Below, in pieces: positions 29,177 through 38,531 of a DNA stretch of 64,000 nt. Positions within the stretch are counted from its first letter, which is position 1. Each line of letters starts with the position of its first letter. The notes under the pieces are model-generated. The model was not told the DNA's origin, made no database searches, and saw only the letters and a program-made list of their open reading frames with translations. Location: the NCBI RefSeq assembly GCF_900129315.1, contig NZ_FQUS01000008.1:124001-188000 (forward strand), written 5' to 3'. Origin of the DNA: Fodinibius roseus (GTDB taxonomy: Bacteria > Bacteroidota > Rhodothermia > Balneolales > Balneolaceae). Made by a program: the position numbers and the translations under genes.

Positions 29177-29809
29177 ATGAACGATATTCTTACAGATTTA
29201 GCCGATTCCCTGCCGTTTAAGAGTATCTTTGCCCTGCAAGAGATTGAGCGGCTTACGCCGGCGTTGTTGGACCAGCTGGGTGAGCAGGAACGGCGGGAAC
29301 TGGAGTCATTTCAACACGAAAAGCGCAGGCGGGAGTACGCTTCATCCCGGAGGCTGCTCAGGCAGTTGGCCGGGGAGTGGGGGGTGACAGGCGAAGGATT
29401 TTTAGTCTGTAAAAATGAATTGGGCAACCCTTTTGCGGAAACATCTTCAACCCGGTTCGAAGTAAGCATCGCCCATACCGACCGGGTGGTATTCGGGGGA
29501 CTCAGTTCGAGCGAGCCTATCGGTATTGATGTGGAACCGCTGAACCGGAAGGTTTCGGACCGGGTACGCTCACGGATGATGCACCCTGTCGAACGGCAAA
29601 ACGGGCTGGATATTCCGACCATCCGCCTGTGGACGGTCAAGGAGGCGTATATCAAGCTTCGGGGACAAGGGTTGCGGTTAAATATGAACGAGGTATGCGT
29701 GCAGCGGAAGGGAGAGGATTTTGTCGTCGCCCCGGATCGTGACAAAACGGCCAAAATTTGTAGTTTTGCATACCGGGGACACTGGCTGGCCGTAGCATTT
29801 TATCTGTAA
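29177..29809 (+). CDS. 4'-phosphopantetheinyl transferase family protein
   Basis: The ATG at 29177 gives 210 residues; a TTG at 29129 would add 16. The signature blocks are IGIDVEPLNRKV (with the metal-binding Asp and Glu) and LWTVKEAYIKLRGQGLRLN, the WxxKEAxxK motif of Sfp-type enzymes. SIAHTDRVVFGGLS supplies the conserved SxSH-like segment, here SIAHT. It transfers phosphopantetheine from CoA to carrier proteins. No polyketide or peptide synthetase is nearby, so it may serve fatty acid or another carrier protein. Confidence 0.85.
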   Translation: MNDILTDLADSLPFKSIFALQEIERLTPALLDQLGEQERRELESFQHEKRRREYASSRRLLRQLAGEWGVTGEGFLVCKNELGNPFAETSSTRFEVSIAHTDRVVFGGLSSSEPIGIDVEPLNRKVSDRVRSRMMHPVERQNGLDIPTIRLWTVKEAYIKLRGQGLRLNMNEVCVQRKGEDFVVAPDRDKTAKICSFAYRGHWLAVAFYL

Positions 29810-29960
29810 CTATTATAGACATCTCCTGTGAATACCATCTCTTACATCCTGCGGGAAACGGAAAGGGAAAAATTGAAAGCCCGGAAGCTTTATCGGAGGC
29901 CACGAGCCAAGATCTCCGGCTGTGCTTTGCGGGGGAAGGATTCAACAAAGATAATATAGC

Positions 29961-30857
29961 ATGAACATATCTGATATCGAAATAACTGTTATTGGCCTGG
30001 GGGCGCTGGGGACTGCATTGACGGAGGCCTTTGCGAGTCATAACATCAAGATTAAGAGCGTATTTAACCGCAATGAACAGCGGGCCGGGACCGTTGCCGT
30101 AACGCAAAAAGTAGCGACCGCCTCCTCGTTTCCGTCCGAATTGGACCAGCTGGGGGAGGTGGTATTCCTGACGGTGACGGATGCGGCGATTGCGGGCGTT
30201 GCGGCCCGGCTGTCCGCACTCGGCGGCGATTTATCGGGCAAAACGTTTGTCCACTGCTCGGGAAATGAATCCGCTGCTCTGTTGGACCCTCTAAAGGAGA
30301 AAGGAGCCCGGACTACCTCTATGCATCCCCTGCAAACCTTTAATGCCCGTTCGGGCGCCTCGGATTTTAAGGACATCTATTTCAGCCTGCAGGGGGATGC
30401 TGCGGTCTTCCCCCTGCTCGAGCGCATGGCTCATCTGCTGGGAGCCGAAACGCTGTCCGTTACGGAGGAACAGAAATCCCACCTGCATGTTGCGGCCGTG
30501 TTAGCTTCCAACTACCTGATAACCCTGCTGGATGCCGCAACCGATACCGGCGGACTGAGCGGACTCGATAAGAAGCAGGTCCGCGAGGCCCTTTACCCGC
30601 TGATCGGCACAACATTGAAGAACGTTCAGTCCACCTCCTTCAAGGAAGCCATCAGCGGACCGATTGTCCGCGGTGACGTGGAAACGGTCACCCGACATCT
30701 CCAGCTGTTGCGTAATCAACAGGGGCTGCTGGGGTTGTACACCGTTCTGGGGCAACAGACTGCGGACAGGGCAGAAGAGGCGGGCAGGCTGGACCGGGCG
30801 TCTGCAGATGAGCTTCGCAGTCATTTTACGGAGACAGAGGGGAGGGATGACGGCTGA
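29961..30857 (+). CDS. Rossmann-like and DUF2520 domain oxidoreductase
   Basis: The 298-residue protein starts with a Rossmann fold (ITVIGLGALGTALTEAFAS, about residues 8-26, with the GxGxxG-like GLGALG). It continues with VVFLTVTDAAIAGVA and the DUF2520 block around HPLQTF and HLHVAAVLASNYLITLLDAA. Such proteins resemble NADP-dependent beta-hydroxyacid or ketopantoate reductases, but no reaction is established. Its stop lies two bases from the stop of the minus-strand enzyme gene. Confidence 0.85.
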   Translation: MNISDIEITVIGLGALGTALTEAFASHNIKIKSVFNRNEQRAGTVAVTQKVATASSFPSELDQLGEVVFLTVTDAAIAGVAARLSALGGDLSGKTFVHCSGNESAALLDPLKEKGARTTSMHPLQTFNARSGASDFKDIYFSLQGDAAVFPLLERMAHLLGAETLSVTEEQKSHLHVAAVLASNYLITLLDAATDTGGLSGLDKKQVREALYPLIGTTLKNVQSTSFKEAISGPIVRGDVETVTRHLQLLRNQQGLLGLYTVLGQQTADRAEEAGRLDRASADELRSHFTETEGRDDG

Positions 30858-30859
30858 CC

Positions 30860-31735
30860 TTACTTCACCTTTATTTCCGCAAAAACCGGGAGATGATCCG
30901 AGGGGTAATAGCCATTCCGGAAAGAAGTAATGGTAGCGTGCTTTAGGACTTCAACCGCGTTATTGGTAAAGACGTAATCGATGCGCCGTCCCCGTGAGGG
31001 AATCTGCACCTCAAATCCCCCGCCGGTAAATGCCGGTCCCACATGCGGGAGATCGGAGGTATGGATGGCATCCGTCATGAAAGAGGACGTCAGTACTTGA
31101 TAGGGCTTGCTGTCATCGACGATATTGAAATCCCCCATCAGCACGACGGGACGATCACCCGCTGTTTTTTTGATGGTATCGAGGATGATTCGGGCGCTTT
31201 CGGTGCGGGCCGTTTCCCCCACGTGATCAAAATGCGTGTTAAAAACGAAAATACGGTCCCCGCTCGATTTAACCTCAAATTCTCCCCACGTCAGGACCCG
31301 GGGCAGGGCGGCATCCCAGTCTTTGCTGGGCTGGCCAGGTGTTTTGGAAAGCCAGATTGTACTGTCGCTACCCGCAACCAGTTCCACCTTCCGGGAGTCA
31401 TAGAAAAGAGCGGAAAACTCACCGCCTTTTTTGCCGTCTTTCCGTCCTTTGCCGATCCACCGGTAGTCGGTGAGCGCACGGTCAATATCCTCAAGCTGGT
31501 GGAAGAGCACTTCCTGGGTTCCCAGGAAGGCTGGTTCGTACAATTGCATGAGATTCGTTACGCGCTCCTTGCGGTTGTCCCACGTATTGGGAGCATCATC
31601 GGGGTTGTCATACCGGATGTTGTAGGTCATCACGCCCAGCGGCTCCTGCTGCGCCTGGGCCCGCAGCTGGGGGGTGATGACTGCAACCACTATTACGGAG
31701 GACAAAAGAAGAAGGATGGGAAATAACGTTTTCAT
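30860..31735 (-). CDS. Secreted endonuclease/exonuclease/phosphatase family protein
   Basis: The 291-residue protein has a signal peptide (about 1-27, LFPILLLLSSVIVVAVITPQ then RAQA). The fold's motifs are VMTYNIRYDNP (metal Asn), GTQEVLFHQLEDI (metal Glu), FNTHFDHVGETAR (His/Asp), VLMGDFNIVDDS (Asp, Asn) and YPSDHLPVFAEI (terminal Asp-His). This subgroup in Bacteroidota is secreted and cleaves phosphodiesters or phosphates of unknown identity. It is convergent with the DUF2520 gene, with a 2-bp gap. Confidence 0.9.
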   Translation of the reverse strand: MKTLFPILLLLSSVIVVAVITPQLRAQAQQEPLGVMTYNIRYDNPDDAPNTWDNRKERVTNLMQLYEPAFLGTQEVLFHQLEDIDRALTDYRWIGKGRKDGKKGGEFSALFYDSRKVELVAGSDSTIWLSKTPGQPSKDWDAALPRVLTWGEFEVKSSGDRIFVFNTHFDHVGETARTESARIILDTIKKTAGDRPVVLMGDFNIVDDSKPYQVLTSSFMTDAIHTSDLPHVGPAFTGGGFEVQIPSRGRRIDYVFTNNAVEVLKHATITSFRNGYYPSDHLPVFAEIKVK

Positions 31736-31992
31736 AGGAGTGAATCAGTATATTGATAATTGTGTTTTTATTTTCTGTTCAGCCAGGATTTCTCACCGGT
31801 AAAGTGGTCTGGAACCATGGCACCTCACACAAGTATGCGAGAGGGTACCGTTAAGTGAGCGTATTGGGATTCAACGTGCCTACAGGAGCATTTCGCTGAT
31901 GTCACAGCAATCGTAATGTTCGTTGTTATTCTAAAGAATCGCAACTCGGAGTTATTAACAATTTATTATCATTATTTCACAGAATCATTAGG

Positions 31993-32031
31993 AGAGGCCT
32001 TTGAAAAATCAGGGGTTATGCAAAGGCCTCT
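31993..32031. repeat. 39-bp palindromic minimal derivative of the dispersed repeat
   Basis: The two ends of the family, AGAGGCCTTTG and CAAAGGCCTCT, are present as a perfect 11-bp inverted repeat with only 17 bases between. The central 100 bp of the element are missing. It lies 3' of the symporter gene and could fold as a hairpin that stops transcription. The internal bases GAAAAATCAGGGGTTATG keep parts of both inner ends. Confidence 0.7.
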
Positions 32032-32136
32032 GGGATTCTCCGAAATAGAAACATCAACCATCTATAGCTGAGTGATTGTTACAGAAAAACTTGCATGCCG
32101 TTATGTAAGAACACTATCGCTTGGTGGTCATATCAA

Positions 32137-33723
32137 TTACCAAAAGGAAATAACAAGTATCAAGGTAGCCGTACAAACAAAGAAAGCAAATCCTTTGGAA
32201 GAAAGATACCAGGGTCCGCTGTACTCATCAGCAGGTTGATCGTGGTCCGCCATCTCCCGGATGGTTCCCAGCGCACCCTCTTTTTCACGCCCCGCCCGGG
32301 TACGGGGTTGCAGCGCACTGGTAACAACCATGACCAGGCAGCTGAAGGTAAAGATCATCGTGGCGGAATAAAGGTAGTGCACGGTTCCCCAGATCGGATA
32401 AACATAATTATTGATGACCATCAGGAAAGCGAAAAAAGTGCCGAGCAGAAGGGTGTAGAAGGCCCCTTCTGCAGAAGCCCGCCTCCACAGCAGTCCCCCC
32501 AAAAAACAGGTGACCACGGGGGGCGTAAGATAGGCGAGTACCGCCTGCAGGTATTCCCAAAGCGTCGGGAACTGCTCAATAAAGGGAGCCCACAGTGAGG
32601 CGATGGTTACAAAAAGGATAATGAATATCTTGCCCACCAGGATAAAATGGCGTTCACTTTTAGCCGGAACTATATTTTTATAGATATCGAGGGTGGCGAT
32701 ACTCCCGGAGGCCGTAAGAGCAGAGTCTATGCTTGACATCAGGGCGGCAATGAACCCTGTCATGACGATTCCCAGGAGTCCCGCCGGCAGGAGATCGTAA
32801 AGCATCGTCGGAAAGATGAAGTTGGCATTTTCCAGATCCGGGTACAGCAGGAGTCCCATGGTGCCCGGGAGGACCAGCAGAAACAGGATCGGCAGCTTCA
32901 GAAAACCGGCGAAAATAGCTCCTTTTTTTCCATCCTCGATCGATTTCGCCCCCAGGATTCGCTGGACCATGTGCTGGTTGGAGCACATAAAGTAAAAACC
33001 GAGAATAGGGATACTGACAAACAGGGTAGGCCAGGGGGTCAGCTCGTCGTCGAGCGGCTGGATCAGGCTCATAAAATTATCCGGAAGCGCCGCCGTGATT
33101 TCCGTCCAGCTCCCCAGCTTCATGAAAAGCATAACAGAAATAATGCCGGTCCCCACAGCCAGCAGGATGCCCTGCACGGAGTCGGTGAGCACGACGGCCT
33201 TCAATCCCCCCACGACGGTATACAGTCCCGCTATCAAAGCCATGACTCCTACAAAAACAAACAGGTCGATATCCGGGAAGAGCCCCCTCAGAAACAGGCT
33301 GCCTGCATACAGGGCGCCGGCAATATCGATGAGTACGTTGATGAGGATCGAAATGACGGAAAAATAGAAGCGGGACCGGTGATCGAAACGCCGCTCCAGG
33401 AACTCGGGCATGGTTGTCAGGCGGTTCCGGATATAATAGGGGGCGATGAACAGGGCAAAGATCACCAGCATGATGGCCCCGGTCCACTCGTAATTAAAGA
33501 CGGATATGCCCGTTTTATACCCGCTTCCGCCGAGCCCGATAATGCTGCTGGTAGAGATATTCGTCGCAAAAAGAGAGAGCCCGATAACGGGCCAGCTCAG
33601 GGAGCGATTGGCCAGGAAGTAATCGTCTGCGGTGCTATAAGACGTGCGGGCGCTGATACCGCGCCAGCAGATAAAAAGTATATAGGCAGTAATGATTAGC
33701 AGATCAATTCCGGCCAAAGGCAT
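32137..33723 (-). CDS. Sodium/solute symporter, sugar (SGLT)-like SSS family
   Basis: The 528-residue protein has about fourteen membrane helices. The N-terminus has DYFLANRSLSWPVIGLSLFATNIS and GYKTGISVFNYEW, as in SGLT-like sugar symporters. PVVTCFLGGLLWRRASAEGAF is the late conserved helix. It takes up a sugar or similar solute with sodium. Lying next to the LacI regulator and the first SusC/SusD locus, it may carry the degradation products of that polysaccharide; this is inference. The gene may extend its transcript into the minimal repeat. Confidence 0.92.
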   Translation of the reverse strand: MPLAGIDLLIITAYILFICWRGISARTSYSTADDYFLANRSLSWPVIGLSLFATNISTSSIIGLGGSGYKTGISVFNYEWTGAIMLVIFALFIAPYYIRNRLTTMPEFLERRFDHRSRFYFSVISILINVLIDIAGALYAGSLFLRGLFPDIDLFVFVGVMALIAGLYTVVGGLKAVVLTDSVQGILLAVGTGIISVMLFMKLGSWTEITAALPDNFMSLIQPLDDELTPWPTLFVSIPILGFYFMCSNQHMVQRILGAKSIEDGKKGAIFAGFLKLPILFLLVLPGTMGLLLYPDLENANFIFPTMLYDLLPAGLLGIVMTGFIAALMSSIDSALTASGSIATLDIYKNIVPAKSERHFILVGKIFIILFVTIASLWAPFIEQFPTLWEYLQAVLAYLTPPVVTCFLGGLLWRRASAEGAFYTLLLGTFFAFLMVINNYVYPIWGTVHYLYSATMIFTFSCLVMVVTSALQPRTRAGREKEGALGTIREMADHDQPADEYSGPWYLSSKGFAFFVCTATLILVISFW

Positions 33724-33900
33724 ACCCGCATGTGTGTGGATTCAGGGGTCATAAGAAAACGGGTAAGATAGCTTTTAATGCATAGTTGTGAAAATGGATA
33801 TTGAAAAAGCGGGAAATCTGTTTGTTCTCTTCTCTCACATACCGGCCGTTGCCGGGAGCCCATTTATTTGCAGGCGATCATACTACTTATCCTCTATTAT

Positions 33901-34041
33901 TGAGGGCTTTGCAAAACCAGGAATTTTGATCAATATCAACCCCTGACAAGTTCAAAACCGCAGCATATGATGTATATGTGAGGATTTTGAATGAGCAAAA
34001 ATGCAGAGATTGGCCGAAAGGACGGTTTTGCAAAGCCCTCT
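33901..34041 (+). repeat. 141-bp dispersed repeat, copy 5 (subfamily A, best inverted repeats)
   Basis: The left end GAGGGCTTTGCAAAACC is matched perfectly over 17 bp by the right end read in reverse. The trinucleotide TAT flanks both sides (33898-33900 and 34042-34044). The middle reads GATCAATATCAACCCCTGA, then CGCAGCATATGATGTATATG and TGAGGATTTTGAATGAGC. A one-base loss relative to copy 11 breaks the conserved reading frame. It sits between the symporter and the first LacI gene. Confidence 0.9.
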
Positions 34042-34119
34042 TATTATTGGTGAAGGTATTATTGATGATAGGAAAATATCTGGGGATCTGAATAATATAT
34101 TTATTCATCCACCCTGGGT

Positions 34120-35121
34120 TTATGAGGACTGGCGGTGGCGCAGGGAGACCGAAACAAAGCTCAGCATATTGTTATTCTGAGCGGGATTTTCCACCAGTTC
34201 CCGTAATAGCTTCATCGTGGTCATGCCCAGGGCCTCGTAATCCGTCTTAATGGAGGATATGGTCGGCTGGTTGTGACGGCAAACCGGTAAATCATCATAG
34301 CCGATTATGGCTACATTGTCGGGAAATTGTATGCCTTCCTGTTTGGCAGATTCCATGAATCCATTAGCCATATCGTCATTACCGGCAAAAATAGCGCGGG
34401 GTTTTTGGTTCAGCTTTTTATACTCCTCATAAGCCCGGGCACCCGATTCAAACGTAAAGTCACCTTCATGAACCCAGCGGAGATCCAGGTGATTGTGCTG
34501 GTGGATGTAATCTTTAAACCCGTTGCTCCGGTAGCGTGCCTCCGCCCGTTCAAAAGGTCCCTGTATAAGTCCCAGGTCGCTGTACGACTGATCCTCAAGA
34601 TGTCTGGCAGCAAGATAGCCCCCGCTGTACCCATCAAAGGTCACCGTGGGGAACACCGGGTTTTCTATAAGAGCATTTGAAATGATAGGTAATCCGCTGG
34701 GAATATTGTTTGAAAGCTCTTCATACTCACTGCGGGTGTATTCCGGGATATAGAGAATGGCGGCATCGTAATAGTGAAGCGAAATTTCTTTCAGCAGCTT
34801 GTGAAGCTCTTCTTCCGGATCAACAAGACCGATAAGAGAAAGCCTGATATTGTTCCTTTTGGAGGCCTGATTGAGTCCGTCAAAAAAGGAGACATAGAAT
34901 TCCCCCTCCTTAAAATCACTTGCGATCAGTGCTACATTCAGAAATTTCCCGGAAGAATCACTGTTCTGCTGTCCGGGGGACAGGTATCCCAGCCGCCGCG
35001 CACTTTCCATGACAATGTCCCGGGTCCGGGCACTGATTTTGGGGGACCCGTTAAGGACCCGCGAAACGGTTGATTCCGAGAAGCCCGAATCCTTTGCAAT
35101 GTCTTTCAGTGTTACTTTCAT
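34120..35121 (-). CDS. LacI family transcriptional regulator (paralogue 1)
   Basis: The 333-residue protein has the LacI helix-turn-helix MKVTLKDIAKDSGFSESTVSRVLNG (residues 1-25) and hinge helix, then a periplasmic-binding-protein-like sensor domain with PRAIFAGNDDMANGF and VAIIGYDDLPVCRHNQPTIS. It shares start and end motifs with the two LacI proteins at 44677 and 45799. It is divergent from SusC, with a 353-bp spacer holding repeated TTGCAT boxes, so it is a good candidate to control the PUL. The inducer is probably a sugar but unknown. Confidence 0.93.
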   Translation of the reverse strand: MKVTLKDIAKDSGFSESTVSRVLNGSPKISARTRDIVMESARRLGYLSPGQQNSDSSGKFLNVALIASDFKEGEFYVSFFDGLNQASKRNNIRLSLIGLVDPEEELHKLLKEISLHYYDAAILYIPEYTRSEYEELSNNIPSGLPIISNALIENPVFPTVTFDGYSGGYLAARHLEDQSYSDLGLIQGPFERAEARYRSNGFKDYIHQHNHLDLRWVHEGDFTFESGARAYEEYKKLNQKPRAIFAGNDDMANGFMESAKQEGIQFPDNVAIIGYDDLPVCRHNQPTISSIKTDYEALGMTTMKLLRELVENPAQNNNMLSFVSVSLRHRQSS

Positions 35122-35252
35122 AAGAAATTATAAGAACCTTTGACTGTACCCCTGTGGCTGAATGTTATTTCGCTACTATGCTATCAAATTGGGTCCACAC
35201 CTGCAAATGGAATAATGTGGAAGTATAAACGACCAACTGACGTACCGTATTC

Positions 35253-35393
35253 TTGCATAAAATTGCATTAAATGAAAGTAGTTAACATTAATTTTCTTTT
35301 ATTTCAAGCTTAAATGGAGGTAAATAGTAAAATAAAAGCAATAAAATGCAAGAAATAATATTTATTAATATAAAATTGCATAATAAATTGCAT
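35253..35393. promoter_or_regulatory. Cluster of TTGCAT boxes upstream of SusC
   Basis: TTGCAT occurs at 35253-35258, 35263-35268, 35377-35382 and 35388-35393, and its complement ATGCAA at 35346-35351. The two pairs are spaced 10 and 11 bp, about one helical turn. They lie between divergent LacI and SusC genes. An operator role is inferred from layout; the LacI family usually prefers palindromes with a central CG, so the binding protein is uncertain. Confidence 0.4.
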
Positions 35394-35474
35394 CATTCCC
35401 ATTTAATTTTTAGTCTTACAACAGTTCCTGGTTGTTCCAGCCATAAAATTATTATCAACGACGACGGAAAAATT

Positions 35475-38400
35475 ATGAGATACCAAAGCCTATCTATTGT
35501 TGCCCTGACCTTCATCTGCTCCCTGTTTCTGTTCCCTGAGGAAAGCCTTTCCCAGGCCCACAGCGTAGAGGGAACTGTGAGTGATCAGAATGGAGAGCCG
35601 CTGCCTGGCGTTAATATCCAGATAAAGGGCACCACGCGAGGTACATCCACCGGTGCGGAGGGCAGCTATAAGCTGACCACGGAAAGTGAAACGGATACCC
35701 TGGTGTTTTCTTTTATCGGTTTTGAAACGCAGGAAATACCGATACAGGGTCGCAACCAAATCGATGTGGCCATGACTCCGGCAACGCTCGAATCGGGAGA
35801 GGAACTGGTGGTCATTGGCTATGGGACACAGCAGCGAAGCGACCTGACCGGGTCGGTCTCGAGCGTCAGGGGCGACGCCCTTACGGCTCCCGCCGTTTCT
35901 AATCCCGCCCAGGCACTGCAGGGTACGGCTTCGGGCGTACAGGTCGTATCCTCCGGGGAACCGGGATCGTCCCCCTCCATAAATATCAGAGGGATTGGTA
36001 CGACGGGCGACAGTTCCCCCTTGTTCGTCGTTGACGGGGTATTTGTCAATGATATTTCGCATTTAAACAATAACGACATTGAATCCATGGAGGTGTTGAA
36101 AGACGCTTCCGCAACGGCGATCTACGGTTCAAGGGGAGCCAATGGGGTAGTATTGATTACGACCAAACAGGGGACCAGTGAGGAACCGGTTTTTAATTTT
36201 ACCATGTCTGAAGGGGTGGAAGTGCCTACTTCCTATAGTATGGTCAATGCCCGGCAATATGCCACGCTTATTAATGAGGGGCTCGAAAACATTGGAGAGG
36301 AATCGAGGTATGATCTCAGTCAGATCGACAGCTCCACCGACTGGTTTGACGAGGTAATGGATCCCGCTTCCGTGCGGAAGTACAACATTTCATTCAGCCA
36401 GGGAACAGACCGAAACAGCTATTACGTCAGTTTAGGATATGACAACCAAAACGGGACTGTTGATAAAAGTGGCTACAAAAGGTATTCGGTTCGCGTGAAT
36501 AACCGGTATCATCTGAGCGATAATGTTACGATCGGCCATAACCTGTCAGGCAACTGGTCGGATAAAGACAATCGATTGGGAGAGGCCTTCGGCTGGACGT
36601 ATAGAATTCCTTCTACCGTACCGGTACGGAATCCCGATGGCTCGTATGCGTCTACCGGCATCGGTTCTAACGGGAATGTTATCGCAGCTCTTGACTATCA
36701 TCATAACTTTACAAAATCCAGGGCTTTGGTGGGAAATGCGTTTGCTGAAGTCAGTTTTCTGGAAAATTTTCAGTTTAAGTCCAGCCTGGGCGTTGATATG
36801 AGTCACGCCGAGAATACGAACTTTGATCCCGTATTTTTTGTGGACGAAAACCAGAGAAACCAGGAAAGCAGCCTCTCAAAAAGGTGGGCCAAGACCCAGA
36901 ATTGGCTGTGGGAGAATACTCTTACCTATAACCAGACGGTAGATATGCACAAGATTGACGCGGTGGTCGGGATTACGGCCCAGGAAAACAATTTTGAGCA
37001 GTTGGGGGGAGAGCGTAATAATATTTTCTCCGATGACAGAGATCTCTGGTATCTGGATGCGGGAGCGACCGAGGGACTTGGGAATTCAAATATTGCCAGC
37101 TCCAGCAGTATTGTTTCTTACCTGGGACGGGTTAATTATACCCTGATGGATAGGTATCTGTTTACGGGGACTCTGCGCATTGACGGTTCTTCAAAATTTC
37201 CGGAAGATGAGCGGTGGGGAACCTTCCCGTCCTTTGCCCTCGGCTGGCGGATTATCGAAGAGCCTTTTATGGATGAAGCGGGCTGGCTCTCCGATCTTAA
37301 AATCCGGGGCAGTTGGGGACAAATTGGCAACCAAAAGATCGGGGATTACCGGTACTACGCTACCGCAGCTACCGGTATCGGCTACGCCGGCATCTGGGGG
37401 AATAGTATCGACCGGGGAGCAACGATTACGAACCTGGTCAATCAGAATGTGACATGGGAAAAGAGTGAACAAACAGACATCGGATTGCAGTTCGCACTTT
37501 TTGAAGACAAAATTGAGGGAGAAGTGGACTGGTATAAACGTACCACCAAGGATATGTTGGTGGAGGTGGGAGTGCCGGGCTCCGTTGGGTTGAATGCCAC
37601 CGAGGGAAATGTCGGGTCCGTAGAGAATTCAGGTATTGAGTTTAGCCTCGACCTTAGCGGATCACAAAGTGACTTTTATTATAACATCGGATTAAGAGCA
37701 TCTACAATAAATAATAAGGTGGTGGATCTCGGTACCAGGGATGAACTGATCGGCGGAAATATCGGAGCGGGTAAAAACGTGAGTCGCGCCCGCGTAGGTC
37801 AGCCAATCGGATTCTTCTACGGCTATAAGTCCCTCGGCCCGTTTGATACGCAACAGGAGATCGACAATGCCCCCACCCAGTCTAATGTTGCCCCCGGGGA
37901 CCTGAGAATGGCCGACATCAACGGCGATGGTACGATCAGCAGTGAGGACCGGACGAAGATCGGTTCTCCGATTCCGGATTATACGGGAGGCCTGAATATA
38001 ACCGTGGGCTACAAAGCATTCGAGTTATCGGTTGATATGTACGGTTCCTTTGGAAGCGAGATTTACGACGGTAACAATAATGTGCGGTATTCCGGCGACG
38101 ACAACTTTTCGAAAGAGTGGCTGGATCGCTGGACGGGTCCCGGTACAAGTGATGAGGTCCCGCGAATTACTTTCGGCGGGGATTGGAACTATGAAGTTTC
38201 TTCACGGTGGGTACACGACGGATCCTTTGTTAAAATCCAAAATGTGCGATTGCAGTATACCCTCCCGGCATCCACGCTGGAGGCCTTGCCGGTATCATCC
38301 GCAAATGTGTATATCAGCGGTAATAATCTCCATTACTTTACAAAGTATGAAGGGCTTACTCCGGAAATCCCGGGTAGTGTCAGGTCGCCCGGCAGCGTTG

Positions 38401-38513
38401 ATGATCCGAACAATGCCAATGTGAACAACAATAGTGCCTTAAATGCAGGCATTGATAACAACATCTACCCGGTGTCGAGTTTTTTCCAGCTTGGAACTTC
38501 CATAACTTTCTAA
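35475..38513 (+). CDS. SusC/RagA family TonB-linked outer membrane protein (PUL 1)
   Basis: From the ATG at 35475 the protein has 1012 residues, with a signal peptide (RYQSLSIVALTFICSLFLF). An open frame to 35346 adds non-family residues. A CarboxypepD-regulatory-like domain follows (VEGTVSDQNGEPLPGVNIQI). The plug contains VVIGYGTQQRSDLTGSVSS and LFVVDGVFVND, and the beta barrel ends in the aromatic SITF. It imports oligosaccharides across the outer membrane with TonB energy and pairs with the SusD encoded 18 bp downstream. It is the first gene of the PUL 1 run. Confidence 0.95.
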   Translation: MRYQSLSIVALTFICSLFLFPEESLSQAHSVEGTVSDQNGEPLPGVNIQIKGTTRGTSTGAEGSYKLTTESETDTLVFSFIGFETQEIPIQGRNQIDVAMTPATLESGEELVVIGYGTQQRSDLTGSVSSVRGDALTAPAVSNPAQALQGTASGVQVVSSGEPGSSPSINIRGIGTTGDSSPLFVVDGVFVNDISHLNNNDIESMEVLKDASATAIYGSRGANGVVLITTKQGTSEEPVFNFTMSEGVEVPTSYSMVNARQYATLINEGLENIGEESRYDLSQIDSSTDWFDEVMDPASVRKYNISFSQGTDRNSYYVSLGYDNQNGTVDKSGYKRYSVRVNNRYHLSDNVTIGHNLSGNWSDKDNRLGEAFGWTYRIPSTVPVRNPDGSYASTGIGSNGNVIAALDYHHNFTKSRALVGNAFAEVSFLENFQFKSSLGVDMSHAENTNFDPVFFVDENQRNQESSLSKRWAKTQNWLWENTLTYNQTVDMHKIDAVVGITAQENNFEQLGGERNNIFSDDRDLWYLDAGATEGLGNSNIASSSSIVSYLGRVNYTLMDRYLFTGTLRIDGSSKFPEDERWGTFPSFALGWRIIEEPFMDEAGWLSDLKIRGSWGQIGNQKIGDYRYYATAATGIGYAGIWGNSIDRGATITNLVNQNVTWEKSEQTDIGLQFALFEDKIEGEVDWYKRTTKDMLVEVGVPGSVGLNATEGNVGSVENSGIEFSLDLSGSQSDFYYNIGLRASTINNKVVDLGTRDELIGGNIGAGKNVSRARVGQPIGFFYGYKSLGPFDTQQEIDNAPTQSNVAPGDLRMADINGDGTISSEDRTKIGSPIPDYTGGLNITVGYKAFELSVDMYGSFGSEIYDGNNNVRYSGDDNFSKEWLDRWTGPGTSDEVPRITFGGDWNYEVSSRWVHDGSFVKIQNVRLQYTLPASTLEALPVSSANVYISGNNLHYFTKYEGLTPEIPGSVRSPGSVDDPNNANVNNNSALNAGIDNNIYPVSSFFQLGTSITF

Positions 38514-38531
38514 ATTTAAGATTGAGCAGCC

